DNA of 64,000 nucleotides, taken from contig NC_053129.1 in assembly GCF_010015445.1 (NCBI RefSeq), positions 14,914,749-14,978,748 on the forward strand. Direction: 5' to 3'. Both the position numbers and the translations under genes were made by a program. The stretch's first letter is position 1. Each line of letters opens with the position of its first letter. The DNA comes from Perca fluviatilis. Its lineage: Eukaryota > Chordata > Actinopteri > Perciformes > Percidae. This document shows positions 48,040 through 61,349 of this stretch, one piece after another. The notes under the pieces were generated by a model. The model was not told the origin of the DNA. It saw only the letters and a program-made list of their open reading frames with translations, and did not search any database.

Positions 48040-48410
48040 AAGACTAAGAGTCTCCAGTCATGCTAGCGGTTCTATGAGGCTGTACTTAGTCACAGCGTTG
48101 CTTTGAGCTAAATGCTAACTTTAGAAGGCTAACATGCTCCCAAAGACAGACATGTTGATGCTAAGCCGGTATGATGTTTACCATGTTAGTACAGCATGTT
48201 AGCACATTAACATCGCTAATTGGCACTAAGGTTGAAGTACAGCCGAGGCTGATGGGAATGTCATCAGGTATTTAGTCATAAACCAAAGTATTGGATAGAT
48301 GGACATTTTGACCTGATTATGGCGATAAAGTAACGTCATGGCAATCCATCCAGTGTTGTTGTGATACTTCATTCTGGACCAAGGTGGCTGACTGACGGAC
48401 CAACAGGCCG
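48040..48410. repeat. Dispersed fish repeat, uninterrupted copy
   Basis: It shares TTTGAGCTAAATGCTAAC and the GCTAACATG / GTTAGCACATTAAC words with 16106-16294. It continues through GAAGTACAGCCGAGGCTGATG into TCATAAACCAAAGTATTGGA, the part that at 16 kb lies to the right of the insertion. It therefore serves as the empty-site reference for that insertion. Confidence 0.7.
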
Positions 48411-48469
48411 ACATTGCCATCCCTAAAACATTTAAACTTCCAAAATATGAGGATAATTGGCAACAATTT

Positions 48470-48790
48470 TGACAATCTATTAAGTCATTTATCAAGCAAA
48501 ACATGTGAAACAATCACTGGTTCCAGCTGCTGAAATGTGAAAAATTGCTGCTCTTATCCATTTTATATAACTGTGTATTGCTGTAAATTGAATATCTTTG
48601 GATTTTGAACTATTGGGCAGGCAGAGTATCTCTGAAGTGTGTGGTTGTTAGCTGAACAAAACAAGCAATTTACATGTCATCTTCGACTCTTTGGACATTT
48701 TTCAAACTTTTCAGAATTTTGTAGAGGAAAGGATTAATCGATCTATTTAAAAAGTCTGACAGATTAATAACTAACATTAGTTGCAGCCCT
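48470..48790. mobile_element. Degraded hAT MITE, reverse orientation
   Basis: It ends TAACTAACATTAGTTGCAGCCCTA at 48767-48790 and contains CACTGGTTCCAGCTGCTGAA, the reversed interior of the 41.8-kb family. The other end is worn. A second partial copy seems to follow at about 48815-48980, ending GCTTGTAGCTGCAGCCCTAG. Confidence 0.6.
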
Positions 48791-49715
48791 AAAACTGAAT
48801 ACTTGGGGTCTTGCACTGTTGATTGGACAAAACAAGCAATTTGAAGACATCTAACATGGCTCTGGGAAATTGTACTATTGTGTTTTGACTATTTTCAGAG
48901 ATTCTATAGATTAGACTAAACAATCAATGAAATCAACAGATTATTAGATAATGAAGCTTGTAGCTGCAGCCCTAGAATATAGCAACTTTAGGAACTCCAC
49001 ATTCCATGTCACCGCTATCCATTTATCATCACAACACAGCAGCTCATCTCTAAGTGGATATTTAGTGTGATAATGTGACACTATACAAATCCGTTAATTG
49101 CTGATTCTCCTGGTTATTTACATGCTAATGTTGTTGTGTCAGCTTGCAGCCATTCTTTTTTCCATGATAAAAATGTTTGCAGTTGCTGTGTTGTTCCCAA
49201 ACAGCCAAGCCATCGTTAATTAAATTCAGACTGTGTAAAACTCAACACTATGCCAGGGTTTAGGTACATCTCCACCCATCAGGGATCATTTAACACTCTT
49301 GATACTTTTGAGCACCTTCCCCAGAGCTGTATCAGCCCCATCCGAGAACAATCAGTTGCCCAATCCTCCCAAAATAATTATCAGTGAAAAATCAACAGTT
49401 ATTAACTGGGAAAATGGTGGTGAGTATCATCAGCTGTACGTTTCCCTGTGACTGCCATGCATGTGTACGGTCATGTCATTACATGTTAATGGGCTTTCCT
49501 GATGCTACAGCGGGAGCAGAGAGACGGAGGCTGTGATGGAGAGAACAGGGAACCATTTGATGTTTGCCAGTTGAAAGAATAAGCCTTACTTTGGGTTGTG
49601 CTTTCCACAGAGGCATGCTGGGATTGAAAGAGCGCTTGCCCAGGGCTAAAGGGGATTTTTGGTGGGCGCCACACATCCAATTACCACGGTTGCATCACAG
49701 AAATCCACGGGGAAT

Positions 49716-49718
<3 letters not shown>

Positions 49719-49773
<55 letters not shown>

Positions 49774-49788
49774 CCGCACACACACACC
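49719..49788. repeat. (CA)n microsatellite
   Basis: About 52 bp of pure CA, then CCCCCG, then a shorter CA run. Confidence 0.97.
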
Positions 49789-52776
49789 GACATGTAAGAC
49801 ACCCACTGCAGGAGGCTCTCACCGCAGAGGGGGCACAGCCAACTCTCCCTATTCTGCTTCTGCTGGATCGGATGCTATGGAATTCATGAATATCATAAGC
49901 ATGTGTTGATATGTGGATTATGATATAAATATAGATTGCAATATGGAAACACCATCCAGGTTACACCTCTTTGGAAAGCATCATTAATGCAGTCAGGGGA
50001 GCGATTACTGGATTTGTACGGGCTCTTCTGATGATCCGAGAGGACCTGCGGATCCACTAATATGTTTTGGTTTATTGGTGCATTTGAAAGCTGTTTTAAA
50101 GTCTTCTGTTCTGTGGCAGACACTGGGATTTCTAGCTGTTTAATATCCCCACCAACAAACTTTAATAACTACATGGTCCCACATCAGCACACCAAACACG
50201 TAGACCCACCAAACCAAACTCATTTAAAACACATCCTGGAATTAATGCATTAATGCATTTTTTCTTTACTTCTACCTACGCAGGTTAATAACTTTAATAT
50301 TTCCTCTTTTCTTACAACAAGGGCCCTAGGCCGATGGGAAATCATACTTCAACAGACATTACTATGCAATCGATTTCATGATGCATTTTTAATTATACAA
50401 GATTTGTCATTTCTTTTAATACCGTGATGAAATGGCCCGCAGCACCACTTCTCTTTTATTGAAGCTTATAAATCTCCAATATCTGTGTATTGGTAAAGCA
50501 CCTGTGCACCTGAAAGGAGATGACTCAACATTTGGTAAATACACCCACAATATAACAAAATCAAACCCTGAGGTGGGTATTTAAATGAATTTTGATCAAA
50601 GCTTTTGCTTAACTTTGGGAAACTTAGGGAACGTGGTCTTGGGCAAAGTTTTAGTCACGTAGACGGGACTCTACATATAATCTTCCGCTTTTTCTTTCAT
50701 ATTTGATTCTCAACTCAGAAAACAGCCCTAAAATATAAAAGCAACATAAATCGTACGTAAATACTGGTGTTCTTTTTGAGATCCAAAGGAATGGCACCAC
50801 AGTCCCCAAACAGTCAACTCTAGATCAACTATTGACCTGCAATTTCACACAATCAAGCTAACCCCCAATTGAGCTAGGAGGATAAAATCCATGGCGAGTC
50901 TGGCTGTTGGCTCCAGAAAAAAAAAAGTTGCTGTTCAGGAAAGCTTTTCTGCTTAGCACAGAGACCTTTGATTACAACCCAAGAGCAGACGGATATAAAC
51001 TCTGCTCCAACATATATTTTAGCAACCTTCTCAAGGTAATCACGCCAATGAAGGGTCACTGGAGAGGCCAAACCAGCCCATTCCTTATTATTAAGACGTT
51101 TAAACTGCTCAGAGATGATGCCACTCTTTAAGGCATTTGGTACACACCCAGAAACGGAGTAGTAATAATATTGTGCAAGGAAAAAGGCAACGTGAGGCCA
51201 CGTGGAAATAAAACGGAGGGAAATGGGTAGAAGCAGAAGTAATGAAATAGGGCAGAGGGTCATCTCGAGCTGTGAATGTGGCATTTGAGGAGGCCTGCTT
51301 CTGGCTTCACTCATCTTCAGATGAAATACATCTATGTGACATGAAAGACAAGTAAAAAAAAGGGCAGCCAAGTGCGCGTTTCTCTGTAGGCACATTTATA
51401 TGCAAGTGGGTTTTTTTGTTCTTTAAGTCCGGGAACATTACAAAAAAGTGCTGTATCACTTTCGATGTGACACATATCATGATCACACCTTTCTCGCTCT
51501 GACATAAATGGTCTCAACACACGTATTAACTCACTGCATCACACACAGTATGACAAGATATCATACAAACTGAAAATGAATTAAGGAAAAGAATCAGGTT
51601 TCCTACCAGAACGCATGCTGCATATAAAACTATTTCCCCATGGAACAGCAATTTTTCAATTAATCAGTAATTTGACTTGTATTGAGTCTTAATTTGGCAA
51701 AGCTCATGATGCGGCACCTATGTCATTTTAATGATTAGATTTGCCTGTTGAAATGAAAACATCTGGATACAAAAAAAAAAAGCGACTGGCTCAAAGCAAG
51801 AGAAATCCGTATCATGATGAATAGTTGACGCAAACCTTTGTTGAGGCCAGGGGAGTGTGAACCAAATAAAGTGAGAATTTCATTGAAGGCAAAAAGCGTG
51901 GGTCAATTCTTCCGCTGTCTGCAGCGAGGGAGAAGATCTACAGAAGGAAGCAAACCTCATGCTGTGCAGACACGTATAGACTGGGTCACGAGTCAGACTG
52001 GAGAAGGCCTAAGCATGGATTTCTAAGACAACGCACTCTAGGGGACACTCGGGCAACACTGCTAAATTGTTTTTTCTGCACTTTGACTGTTGCAGTATAT
52101 TGCGGCTACTTCCATAAAGTAATTCCTATGCACCTGTACAAATATAACTCCAGGTACAGTGCACTGCAAAGCTTTTGCTGCAGCAAGCTGAATAAAGACA
52201 AGAAGGAGGGAGGCGGCAGCCAATCAGAACTGGGCGAGAATGCCAACATCTGCATTAAATCTCGCCCTGAGATTTCTTTCTCCACTTAGTGAAATCTCGG
52301 TGGAGACTGCTTTGCCTACTCCAGACAGCTCGGCTTGCTTTGCCATAGGAAGCCATTAACTGACAGTACACGGCTTGAGGTTATCCCCATGGGTGTAACA
52401 GCCTCTGGGATATACTGTGTCTGGCGGAGAGATGAAAAGAGCATGACGCTAAAGAGATTAGCTATTACATTGTGAATTTCTGTTAGAAGAATACGGTTTT
52501 TAGGGACTATTGAGGGATACACAGAAAGCCAAATAATACAAAAGAGGCTCAGCAGACAGTTAGATAACCCTTTAAGAAAGGCTAGGAGGTTTAGTAAGTG
52601 TAAAAGCGCACGTAATGACTGCATCACATGTTCACAGGCACTTTGAGGCACGCTCAGCATCCATGATGAGTCTTGTTCGGAAAGGCTGATGTGTGAACGT
52701 GGTGATAAATCACACTGTTAAATTAATATCTCAGCAAAGTATTGCCCTAGATAGATGGAAAAAGCTACCCCCAAAC

Positions 52777-52778
<2 letters not shown>

Positions 52779-52824
<46 letters not shown>
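52779..52824. repeat. (CA)n microsatellite
   Basis: About 46 bp of pure CA. Confidence 0.97.
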
Positions 52825-52828
<4 letters not shown>

Positions 52829-55800
52829 GCATGTTCACGTGGCATCACAGTGCCTCTGCAGACACACGCAGTCAACAGTCTCAGTTGCCTTTTGCCAGCA
52901 GGGGAATGACTAGATATGAGAGAAGAGGAGAAAAAATACAGTATGGATACGTGTGTTGTTCTTTTTCACATTGGTGTGGGGGTGTGGGTGGGGTGGGAAG
53001 GTATTGATATGATCTTTTCCAGAGGTCTATGTGCGGCTCCCCTGCTGTCTGGCTGTTTGGCATTGGTTTTGATCTGAGGGTGTCATTGTCAACACATTTA
53101 CGTCACCACTATTCCTGCTTGTCAGAGAACCTTAAGCATAATTCGCTACAAAGATAAGTAGGCTCCTTTCTGCAGGTGCCTCATAGCAATGAAATGGTGG
53201 TGATTTTTGAAGAGACACATTCAGCCTCTGTCTTCTGCCCCCCCTCCCCAAAACCTTCTACATGCACAGCAATCTCATCTGCTCTCATGCACAATCGTAA
53301 GGCTGCTGCGATGAGCTTTCGTTTCTGCAATCACTTCACATTTGTTTCGCGATTGATTTCCTGGCATGTGAGGGGAAGGAGAGAATGAGCGAGTGGGTAG
53401 CCAGAGATGGAGAGAGGGACGGAGGGAGGGGAGGGGAGGAGCGAGCGAGCGAGGGAAGCAACAGGGAAGTCAGAGGACGTGCAATGCCAGGCTCACATAC
53501 TGTCACCATGACAACAGACATCACTTCACAGGAGCAGCACTTAGGATGCCTGTGTGGGCTGAAGTGACATAGTTGAAGGTTTGCATTAGCCTCTTGTGGG
53601 TGCCAAACGTACCAATCCTCCCCTGGTTTGCTTTTTGCTTTATTTCCTCCACAGCACTGCTAAAAGAAGCCCCGTGGCTCTTGTCAGCTACCTATTGGGA
53701 ATGCTGAGTGATTTGTACTTTGTGTGTAAATGCGGGTACTGCCAGTTTGGCTTAACAAAGACAATTCAATTGACTGAAATGGGTAAGGAAAGACAGGAGG
53801 AGACATTCATATTCAATGAGCCTCTTTCATCATTTGCGTCACTTTGAAGCTGGCTAGCATGTATAATTCCCTGTGATTTGTAGTTATGCCAATCATGGAA
53901 ATGATAACTCCAGATATGGAAACACACCAAACATTTAAAAGGATCTATCTTCCCAGATAATCCTGCAGTTCATTAAGAAATATCTCTAACACTTTATTAG
54001 GGTGTACAATTGATGTTTTTAAATGCAAAACTAAGGCATGACTTATCAAGATCTAATGCATGTGTTAGTGGATTAAATAAGACTAGCTAAATATCAATAA
54101 ATGATCAACTTTAGGCGATGATGTAACACCTTGTGAATAATCAATTTACCAAATGAATTCTAACACACAGTTAAGTAGTATATTAATTAACATTAAATTA
54201 GCTATAAACCAGGCAAAATGACATAAGCCTCTGTCTCTCTCAGCCTCTGTAAAAGCATGTATGTACCTGTTTTTTTTTTCTCTTCGTGCACAAATTATAA
54301 ACCTGGATAAAGGGATTTTGGTCTGCTCTTATCAGCATGCAGCATGTACGGCTGCATGCCTCGCTCTCTGCACTCGGGCTCGTCTATCCATTTACATACA
54401 GTATACAGTATTTAAATGCCGGCCAGACTGTAATGAGTAAGAGGCATGACGACATAATGATAGCATGAATGTCTGCTGAAAGCAATGGAGGGTCATGAGG
54501 CGGTGGAATAAACCAAAACCATCCAGTAAGTAGCATTTCAGCTAACAGTGTGTACTTTATATGAGATGTTAATGAATGCATGACTTAACTGTGAGTTATT
54601 GGTTAGATATTATGCAGGAAAATGTAAAACCGAAGCACGGAGCAGAGCTCTGGCTCATACTCTATTGTTTTAATTACAGTTCTAATTGTTTGGCTAAAAT
54701 CTTTTCCTCAGGAACTTTAACTCTGGAAGCGACCACAAAGGTGGAAAGTTTTTTTTTTAATCGCCCCAAATATCCATGCTACAGAAATTTGCACTGATCG
54801 GACATCTGGTGGCACTGTAATAAAGTGGGTTATTTTGTGACAGTTTTACCCTATTTTTTCACCCCTGGTCAGTTTTGGTTGTTCTGTACAGTAAGTACAG
54901 CTTTCAGGTACTTGTACTTAACTTGAGTATTTCCATTGTAATATTTCACTTGTAACTCTAATTTAATTTATCTGACAGCTGTAGCTAATAGTTTGCAAAT
55001 TAACGGCTCCACACACACACACACTCACACAGGTGTTTTCAATTACTCTGGCTAATTAGACCTTGCCAGGTGCATTGGGTGGAGCTGTGCTGGGAATAAC
55101 ATCATTTCACCAAACCCTATATGCACTAATAAGGATCATAACAGGGTAACTTGTCCCCGCACCAACAGGTACTGCTTAATCAACGAAAGGTGGGTGAGGG
55201 AGATGTCACCCAAACTCAGTTTGTCTGTCCTGGGAAGAGGTCTAATTAGAGAACATAATGGAAAACATCTGTGTGGGTGGACTATGGACCGTAGTCGAGG
55301 CTTTAAGATTATACATCACTTTATAAAATACGATGCATTATTATTGATTGAACTAAACAGCAGCGCTGCCTCACCCATCGTTGTGAAAACTAATTTTGTC
55401 AGTTTCAAACTGCAAACTGAAACTAATTTGAAAAATAACATTTAGTGTTCCTTATATAGTGTCATTCAGGTCTAGAGTCCAGATTCGGAATAAACTCTCA
55501 GTGGATGTAAATCCCCGCTTGTTTGAATATACAGTATATGCTTCGTACCATTATACTAATGTTTAGGCTTCGAATTACAGTCCTTCGTGAACGGAAGGGT
55601 ATGGGAAGGAAGCACAATGCAATGCCATTAGGAGTCTTATCCCATGGATCTACATCTGCCATGAATCACACTACAACTGCACCAGCACTATTGACCAGTT
55701 CATAACAAAAGTTACCATGAGGAAATGAAGACTATTACATGAAATGAAATCACTAGAGATAAAAGCTGTGCTGCTGTACCATGCAGTATCAGCAGGACCA

Positions 55801-55985
55801 AGGTTGACATTTAAGATTCAAATCTTGTTTTTAAATGATCCATATGATGAATGGCCACTTCATCAGAATTTCAGAAAAAATATCAGTTCAGTGGCCATAC
55901 TTGACTTAATTTAAAGTACAGAATTACTTTGGATTCTAAATAAACTGGGCATAAGTCCGGTCTAGTCATGCACCATGACAGGACC

Positions 55986-56354
55986 TAGGGCTGCACAGTA
56001 TGACCTAAAATCAAAATCACGATTAATTGCACATTTTTCCTCGATAAATGAAAAATAATTAATCACGTTGTTCTAAATCCTCTTTTCTGAAGCCAAAATG
56101 TTTTCTGACGACGGACACTGCGGGGTTTTTTTGGGCAGAAGTTGTATTCGACTCTGATTCGGTGTTTGAGTTATCCTCCATTATGCTTTCCATGCGGCTG
56201 ACTGGTCCGGGCAAAGTCACGTGACTACACACGCGGTAGAAAGTAGGCCTATCAACAGGAATAAATTATCGAAATTATCGTCATGGGAAAAACACGTCTA
56301 CAACAGCTTCAGAATTTCGATGTTGACACATTTCCGATTAATCGCCCAACCCTA
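55986..56354. mobile_element. hAT MITE, 369 bp
   Basis: The left end TAGGGCTGCACAGTATGACC and right end CGCCCAACCCTA are partly inverted. A perfect 8-bp target duplication, ACAGGACC, lies at 55978-55985 and 56355-56362. Subterminal AATCACGATTAATTGC and CGATTAATCG words resemble other fish hAT MITEs. It is non-coding. Confidence 0.92.
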
Positions 56355-56362
56355 ACAGGACC

Positions 56363-57800
56363 TTATGAATGAATGACTAGAGGATCATTAGCAGCAGCTT
56401 TCTGTCATCAGCACTGTACAGAGCAGGAAACGTAGCTCAGGGTTTGGGGATGTGGGCTTAACAGTTGAAGCAGCCAGCCAGGTTACAATAAGCTTCTTTG
56501 GTCTGTGGTGGGGATTTGGCCTTGAATGATCCAGAGGTAAATTATGTTCCTGAACTCATCCAAATCCTTCCAAAAGGAAGAAAGTATTACAGCTGTTCAT
56601 GATGTGTGCAAAGTAGTCAAAGCCACATTATACTTTCTTTTTTTTGTTTTGAACACAAATCATCAAGAAACATATATTCCATTCATCACAGCTGTGCACA
56701 ACTCTAACTTTCCTTTGAACTGCCCATAAGAAAACCGGACTGGAATTGCTTATTTTCTGTACAGAGGACATTGCAGTATTTGAATAATGCTGTTAAAATC
56801 CCTGCTACAACCATAAAGCTTACAGCTCCTTTTTCCATTTTGCCTACTACCAAATTATACACAGCTGTATCTTCCAAATTAGCTAAAGGGGGCAGAGAGA
56901 GAGAGGGCATCCTACCAGTGGAAGGAGTGTCACCCCCTCAACACAGCCACGCACCTCGCATAAACACGAGCAACACGACCTCTTGGCTTCACAGCTAAAC
57001 AGGAAGTCACAGAGATCAAATGAAAAAGGCACGTCCCTGATGTTTACACAAATGAGAAGTATGACTCAGCGTGTAAAAACAGTTCTCCAATTTCTTTCGT
57101 GGATCTGAAGGTGCTTTCTAAAGTGTGAGTAAAAAACCTTGATGGTGTCATAGTGATGTCATCACAATTATCTCGGCTTTGACTTGGAGATTACAAATCT
57201 ATAACAGAAAGCCTGCATTACAAACGGGGAGTATGGAGTTTGAAAGATGTGGGCATTTAACAGGAAGCACGTGTCAAATGAAATTACACTATTGGCATCA
57301 CGGTAAATTAGGATCCAGTGTTTTTGGATCTTGACGTAAACAAGGGACTCAAAGTCAGCATAGCCTACCCTCTGTTGCCTCAATTTTGAAATTTTGTTAC
57401 TCCACTAAATGGATGAGGTACCCCTTTAATTTGAACTTTTGGTTTCCAAAATTCACCACACTGAAAAACAGCTGTTTCACCTTAATCACATTGTATTGAG
57501 GTATTCAAGTATTCAAGTAAAACTGTGAGATTATCCGGTGAATACTGAGCACAGCAGGAGTTCTTCAGACTTTTAAGTTAAAACATTGTCTCTGTAGTGT
57601 ATATTCAGTGCCAGTCTCGGAGGACTCAGTCCAAAGGGAACTGACATTCGGTATGATTAAGTTGGTGCTATCTGAAGCCCCTTCTTCTCTTCTACTGCGA
57701 CGAATTACTTCCTCTGCGCCGTGCCCAGCTGTATATCCTCATTTGCCTCTGATTGAAGCACATATACTGTAGACTTCCCTCCGCTGTTCCTCGGGGCAAT
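56363..57800. other. Non-coding stretch
   Basis: No supported exon or delimited repeat. Confidence 0.45.
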
Positions 57801-57802
57801 AT

Positions 57803-58041
57803 AGAGAGAGAGAGACAGGAGAGAGGAGACGGGCGAGGGAAGAGGGGGGGGGTGGGGGGGGGGGGGGGGGGAAGAGATAGAGTTATACCGTGGTCTCATT
57901 TGAAGATCAGTGGAGGAGGTCCGATCAAAGGAATTTTAAGCTTCGTTCGTCATTTCGTCGTCGAATCAAAACAAAGTCTTTAAAAAAAAGAAGAAAAGAG
58001 AGAGAGAGAAAAAAAAGAAAAACCAAAAAAAAAAAAAAAGA

Positions 58042-58083
<42 letters not shown>

Positions 58084-58090
58084 GGGAAAG
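57803..58090. repeat. Near-homopurine region with two long G-runs
   Basis: GA-rich sequence with G-runs at 57844-57871 (one T inside) and 58044-58082 (39 consecutive G), joined by A/G-only stretches such as 57978-58022. The plus-strand Gly/Arg and minus-strand Pro/Phe frames over it are artefacts. Confidence 0.9.
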
Positions 58091-58468
58091 ACCAAGATAG
58101 GAACTTTTTTCTCTTTAGTAGCATAACACAAAACGAGATCAGGAACATCTGTACATCCCATGGAGGTTGTCGCCGACTGACTTTGATGCAAAGAGAACAT
58201 TCTGAAGGCTGTACATCGCCAGATAAAGTAACAAGCAGAAAAAGAAAAGAAAGAAGAAAAAAAACATTTCCATGCTATCATAAGTGTCATGTTTCATTTG
58301 TTCAAATTGGTTGTTAGCAACTTTAGAGATGATTGCCAAATTGAGAATATTTAGCACTGGTTTGTAGGTACTTCCATTCCATCCACAGAAGAGCAGCTAC
58401 TGGCCGATTGGCACTCTAGAGAGCATCGCAGAGATGAGCAGAGGTCGGTAAAATAGAGCAATCTCCTG

Positions 58469-58473
<5 letters not shown>

Positions 58474-58504
<31 letters not shown>
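58474..58504. repeat. (TG)n microsatellite
   Basis: About 31 bp of TG. Confidence 0.95.
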
Positions 58505-58505
<1 letters not shown>

Positions 58506-58735
58506 TGATGAGAAAAAAAAAAAGACACACTCCAATGGAAGGAATAAGGGGGGAAAAGGAAAGGAGAGAAAGAGTGGAGCAGATGTTGTACTTTAGTGGT
58601 GTCTCTCTTTTCCCCTCGGTGGCCTGGAGTCATGGAGGGATGACTAGCCTTCATCAATCCTCTTTAATGACTCTGGCAGCACCACTTAACGCACTAGTAT
58701 GTGATTTCTTCATTACTACTTCATGATTCCACCAT

Positions 58736-58846
58736 TTAGTCGTCAGCGATGACGTACATGCCAATGTTCGGGATAAAAAATGAACCGCTGAAAGACTCTT
58801 TTTCGCAAATTGTCCCATTCACCTGCGCTTGGGTCAATTTGGAAAT
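58736..58846 (-). CDS. Candidate terminal coding exon, unknown gene
   Basis: On the minus strand a good acceptor (CACTTTTCCTTCCCAG) opens a 36-codon segment, starting ISKLTQAQVNGTIC and ending SGSFFIPNIGMYVIADD, then TAA. Codon choice toward the end (AAC ATT GGC ATG TAC GTC ATC GCT GAC GAC) looks coding. I do not recognise the protein, no upstream exon was found, and no polyA signal was seen within the next several hundred bases. It is short enough to be chance. Confidence 0.2.
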   Translation of the reverse strand: MSKLTQAQVNGTICEKESFSGSFFIPNIGMYVIADD

Positions 58847-60445
58847 CTGGGAAGGAAAAGTGATAGCTGAGGCTTTGAACTCAACAAAAAAAAGAAATGG
58901 AATCGGGTGGTAAAAAAAACAAAAAAACAATGTGAATAGCTATTATTGAAATGGTTTGACTGTGAAAAAACTGTGAAAATGATATATCCAGCACTATATG
59001 ATACCTTCGATTTCAAATATATGACCAGAGAAAAGAATTCAGGCCTTGCCCTTTATAAAACCCTGTTGTGAAAATCTACCACTTCAAAGTTGCTGGCACC
59101 ATTATGTTATCCTCTCACAGCCCTCATTTTATTCAGTCACACACCCACTGCCTTTCACCTGTGGTGCACAATACTCCATTTCACTGAGACCCCCCCTCTC
59201 TCTTTCATGTGTCAAAACTTTCAGTGAATACAATGGGAGGCAACACAACATGCATGCTAATGATTTACCACTTTCAATAATAAATGTTGACTTTTGAACC
59301 TTGCCCATGAATTTTCATTCAGACCACCTCCCTGGAGATGTGCAGAACATTTTAAACATGAGGCATATACAAGACTTAGCCAATGGCCCCTCACCATTTA
59401 TGTGATATACAAAGTTTGAGTACATAAACACAGATAGTTCTACCTACCTACCTACCTAAGCCCTTTTCTTTTGCAGTACCAGAATATACAGCAGCAGCAA
59501 GAAAGCAGGACCTATGTAAATCCTAACTAAAGCACACTTACTGTAGAATAGGTAAAACAATGTAGTGATGGGGAAAAAAAGGGGGACTGTGCTCAAGTGA
59601 ATTGTTAAGCTGCACAACATCCATGCAAACACACAAGAATAAACAGTTTAGTGCTCAAACAATTCCATCTGCTACATCTCCCTGTCTCTTCTTCCACTGC
59701 TGATGCTGCTACCGGTTTAAGCCCAATAGTCCACACATACCTCTATGGCAAAACCACATCGAGCATTATGGGATATGATTCCTTCTAATGAGCTTGCAAC
59801 TTCATCTGCACGCACACGCTGTGGCATGGACAGCCTGCTCACACCAAGAATCCGCAGCTTTGATCTGACATTCATGTGATCGGTTTTGATGGTAAGCCTG
59901 TCACCTATGAATATATATATTTATATCTTGTATAGAGACCACTTTAGCAGATACGGATATCGACTCAAGCAAAGCCAATGATTTCTTGAGGAATCTATGT
60001 TTGAGGAGAGGTAATGGCCTCAGGCTTACGTGTAAATGCGTAACTGGAGGAATTCACTAACTCCAAACAACAACACCAACGTAAACATCTTACACTGCCT
60101 AATGAGTGCTTAGAGGTTTGAAGATTAGGTAAAATTGCTGTGTACGCTACACATTTTTAGAAACTTAAAAATGTCTGTGCAACAGGTTGTTAGAAGGCTA
60201 AATGTGGTAATATGAGTAACTGTGCACATACACGCACAATCTCTGCTTTGGTAAAAAGCTGCTGTCACAGCTGACAGGTTAGGGCCGTGCACCTCAAGGT
60301 TTCCTACATGTCCCAATGTTTGTGCACATGAATTATTATTTCCTTACAGTGCTGCTGCTGCGAGGATGACGATTCATATGAGCCATCATCTGTGCCACTG
60401 GTTGCACAAGCAGACAGGGTAGAGACGGAAATGTGTGCTCATTGT

Positions 60446-60530
<85 letters not shown>

Positions 60531-61126
60531 GGAGAGACAGAGAGATTCAGACAGACAGACAGACATAAGGAAGAGGTAGGCAGATAGAGAGCCACCAAAC
60601 ATGAAAATAATTCATGACAGTGCATACTAAACGCCACTGCTCAAAAGATTACAGCCCTCATGATGACATTTCAAACATTTCACAACACATTTGTGCGACG
60701 TCAACCTTTTGAATGAAAGTTAAATGACAAGCATGTAGGCGACCAGTCTGAGAGAGGCTTCAAGACCAATCTACCGGGTTCCAGTGTCTTAATATATGAA
60801 TGCAGCCTACTAAATTTAGCCTGCTCACCGGCCATCATGAGTGATGGATTGGATGAGAAAAAAGAGCTGTGCATGATTGGCTACACACTTGATTTGCTGT
60901 ATAACCTCAGTGTTGCTGAGAACATTTGGAGCCTCTTACTCAAACATGACATTCAGACGTGGTTTGTCACCCTTACTCGAGTTGATGTTGCATGGTCTTT
61001 TTATTTTATTATTTTTCATTATGGTACCTTGGGAGTCTTGTGAGTGGCGATTCGTGAGCAACCACTGTTTTACAAGGTCATGATCATATTTGAGTTTTCC
61101 AGCAGGAGCAAATTGCATACACTCCC
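58847..61126. other. Non-coding stretch
   Basis: No supported exon. It holds a (TACC)n run at 59441-59458, a long TG array and a (CAGA)n run at 60549-60565. Confidence 0.45.
60448..60528. repeat. (TG)n microsatellite
   Basis: About 81 bp of pure TG, followed by GA- and CAGA-rich sequence. Confidence 0.98.
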
Positions 61127-61240
61127 CCCCCTCTAACGAGCCTCCCCCCACACCCCCCCCCCCCCAAAAAAAAAAAAAAAACAAACACCTTTTTTTAAAA
61201 AAGGGGGGTCCCCCCACCCCGCCCCCCCCGCAAAAACACA
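61127..61240. repeat. Cluster of homopolymer blocks
   Basis: Successive runs of C, A, T, A, G and C, each 6 to 17 bases, with GGGGGGTCCCCCC forming a small perfect inverted repeat at about 61203-61215. No coding meaning. Confidence 0.85.
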
Positions 61241-61349
61241 GATAATTAGATCCATCCTCTCACGTTAATCTCTGCATATCCAGCTCTCAATGGCAAGAAG
61301 TCCTTTCCGGGGCGGTGTGACTGATGCGCATAGACACAGCACTGCTCCG

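Larger units (their letters stand above)
48981..55977. other. Long non-coding stretch
   Basis: No exon is supported. The 173-codon minus frame at 50874-51395 is the longest non-repeat frame here but shows no domain, signal or splice context. Microsatellites lie at 49719-49788 and 52779-52824. The 52.2-52.35 kb part has an inverted pair, GAGATTTC...GAAATCTC, around 52269-52297. Confidence 0.45.

Noticed and set aside
50874..51395. 173-codon minus-strand open frame
   Set aside because: Longest non-repeat frame outside the hAT remnant, but it has no domain, no plausible signal or splice context, and a composition like translated intron.
57890..58290. Gly-rich and Pro/Phe-rich frames
   Set aside because: They are produced by the long G-run and homopurine block.
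58736..58765. mdga2 signal-peptide exon (minus-strand GMY followed by GT)
   Set aside because: The reading ..NIGMY followed by GTCATC superficially resembles the expected QGVY/G end, but there is no donor consensus and no signal peptide upstream.
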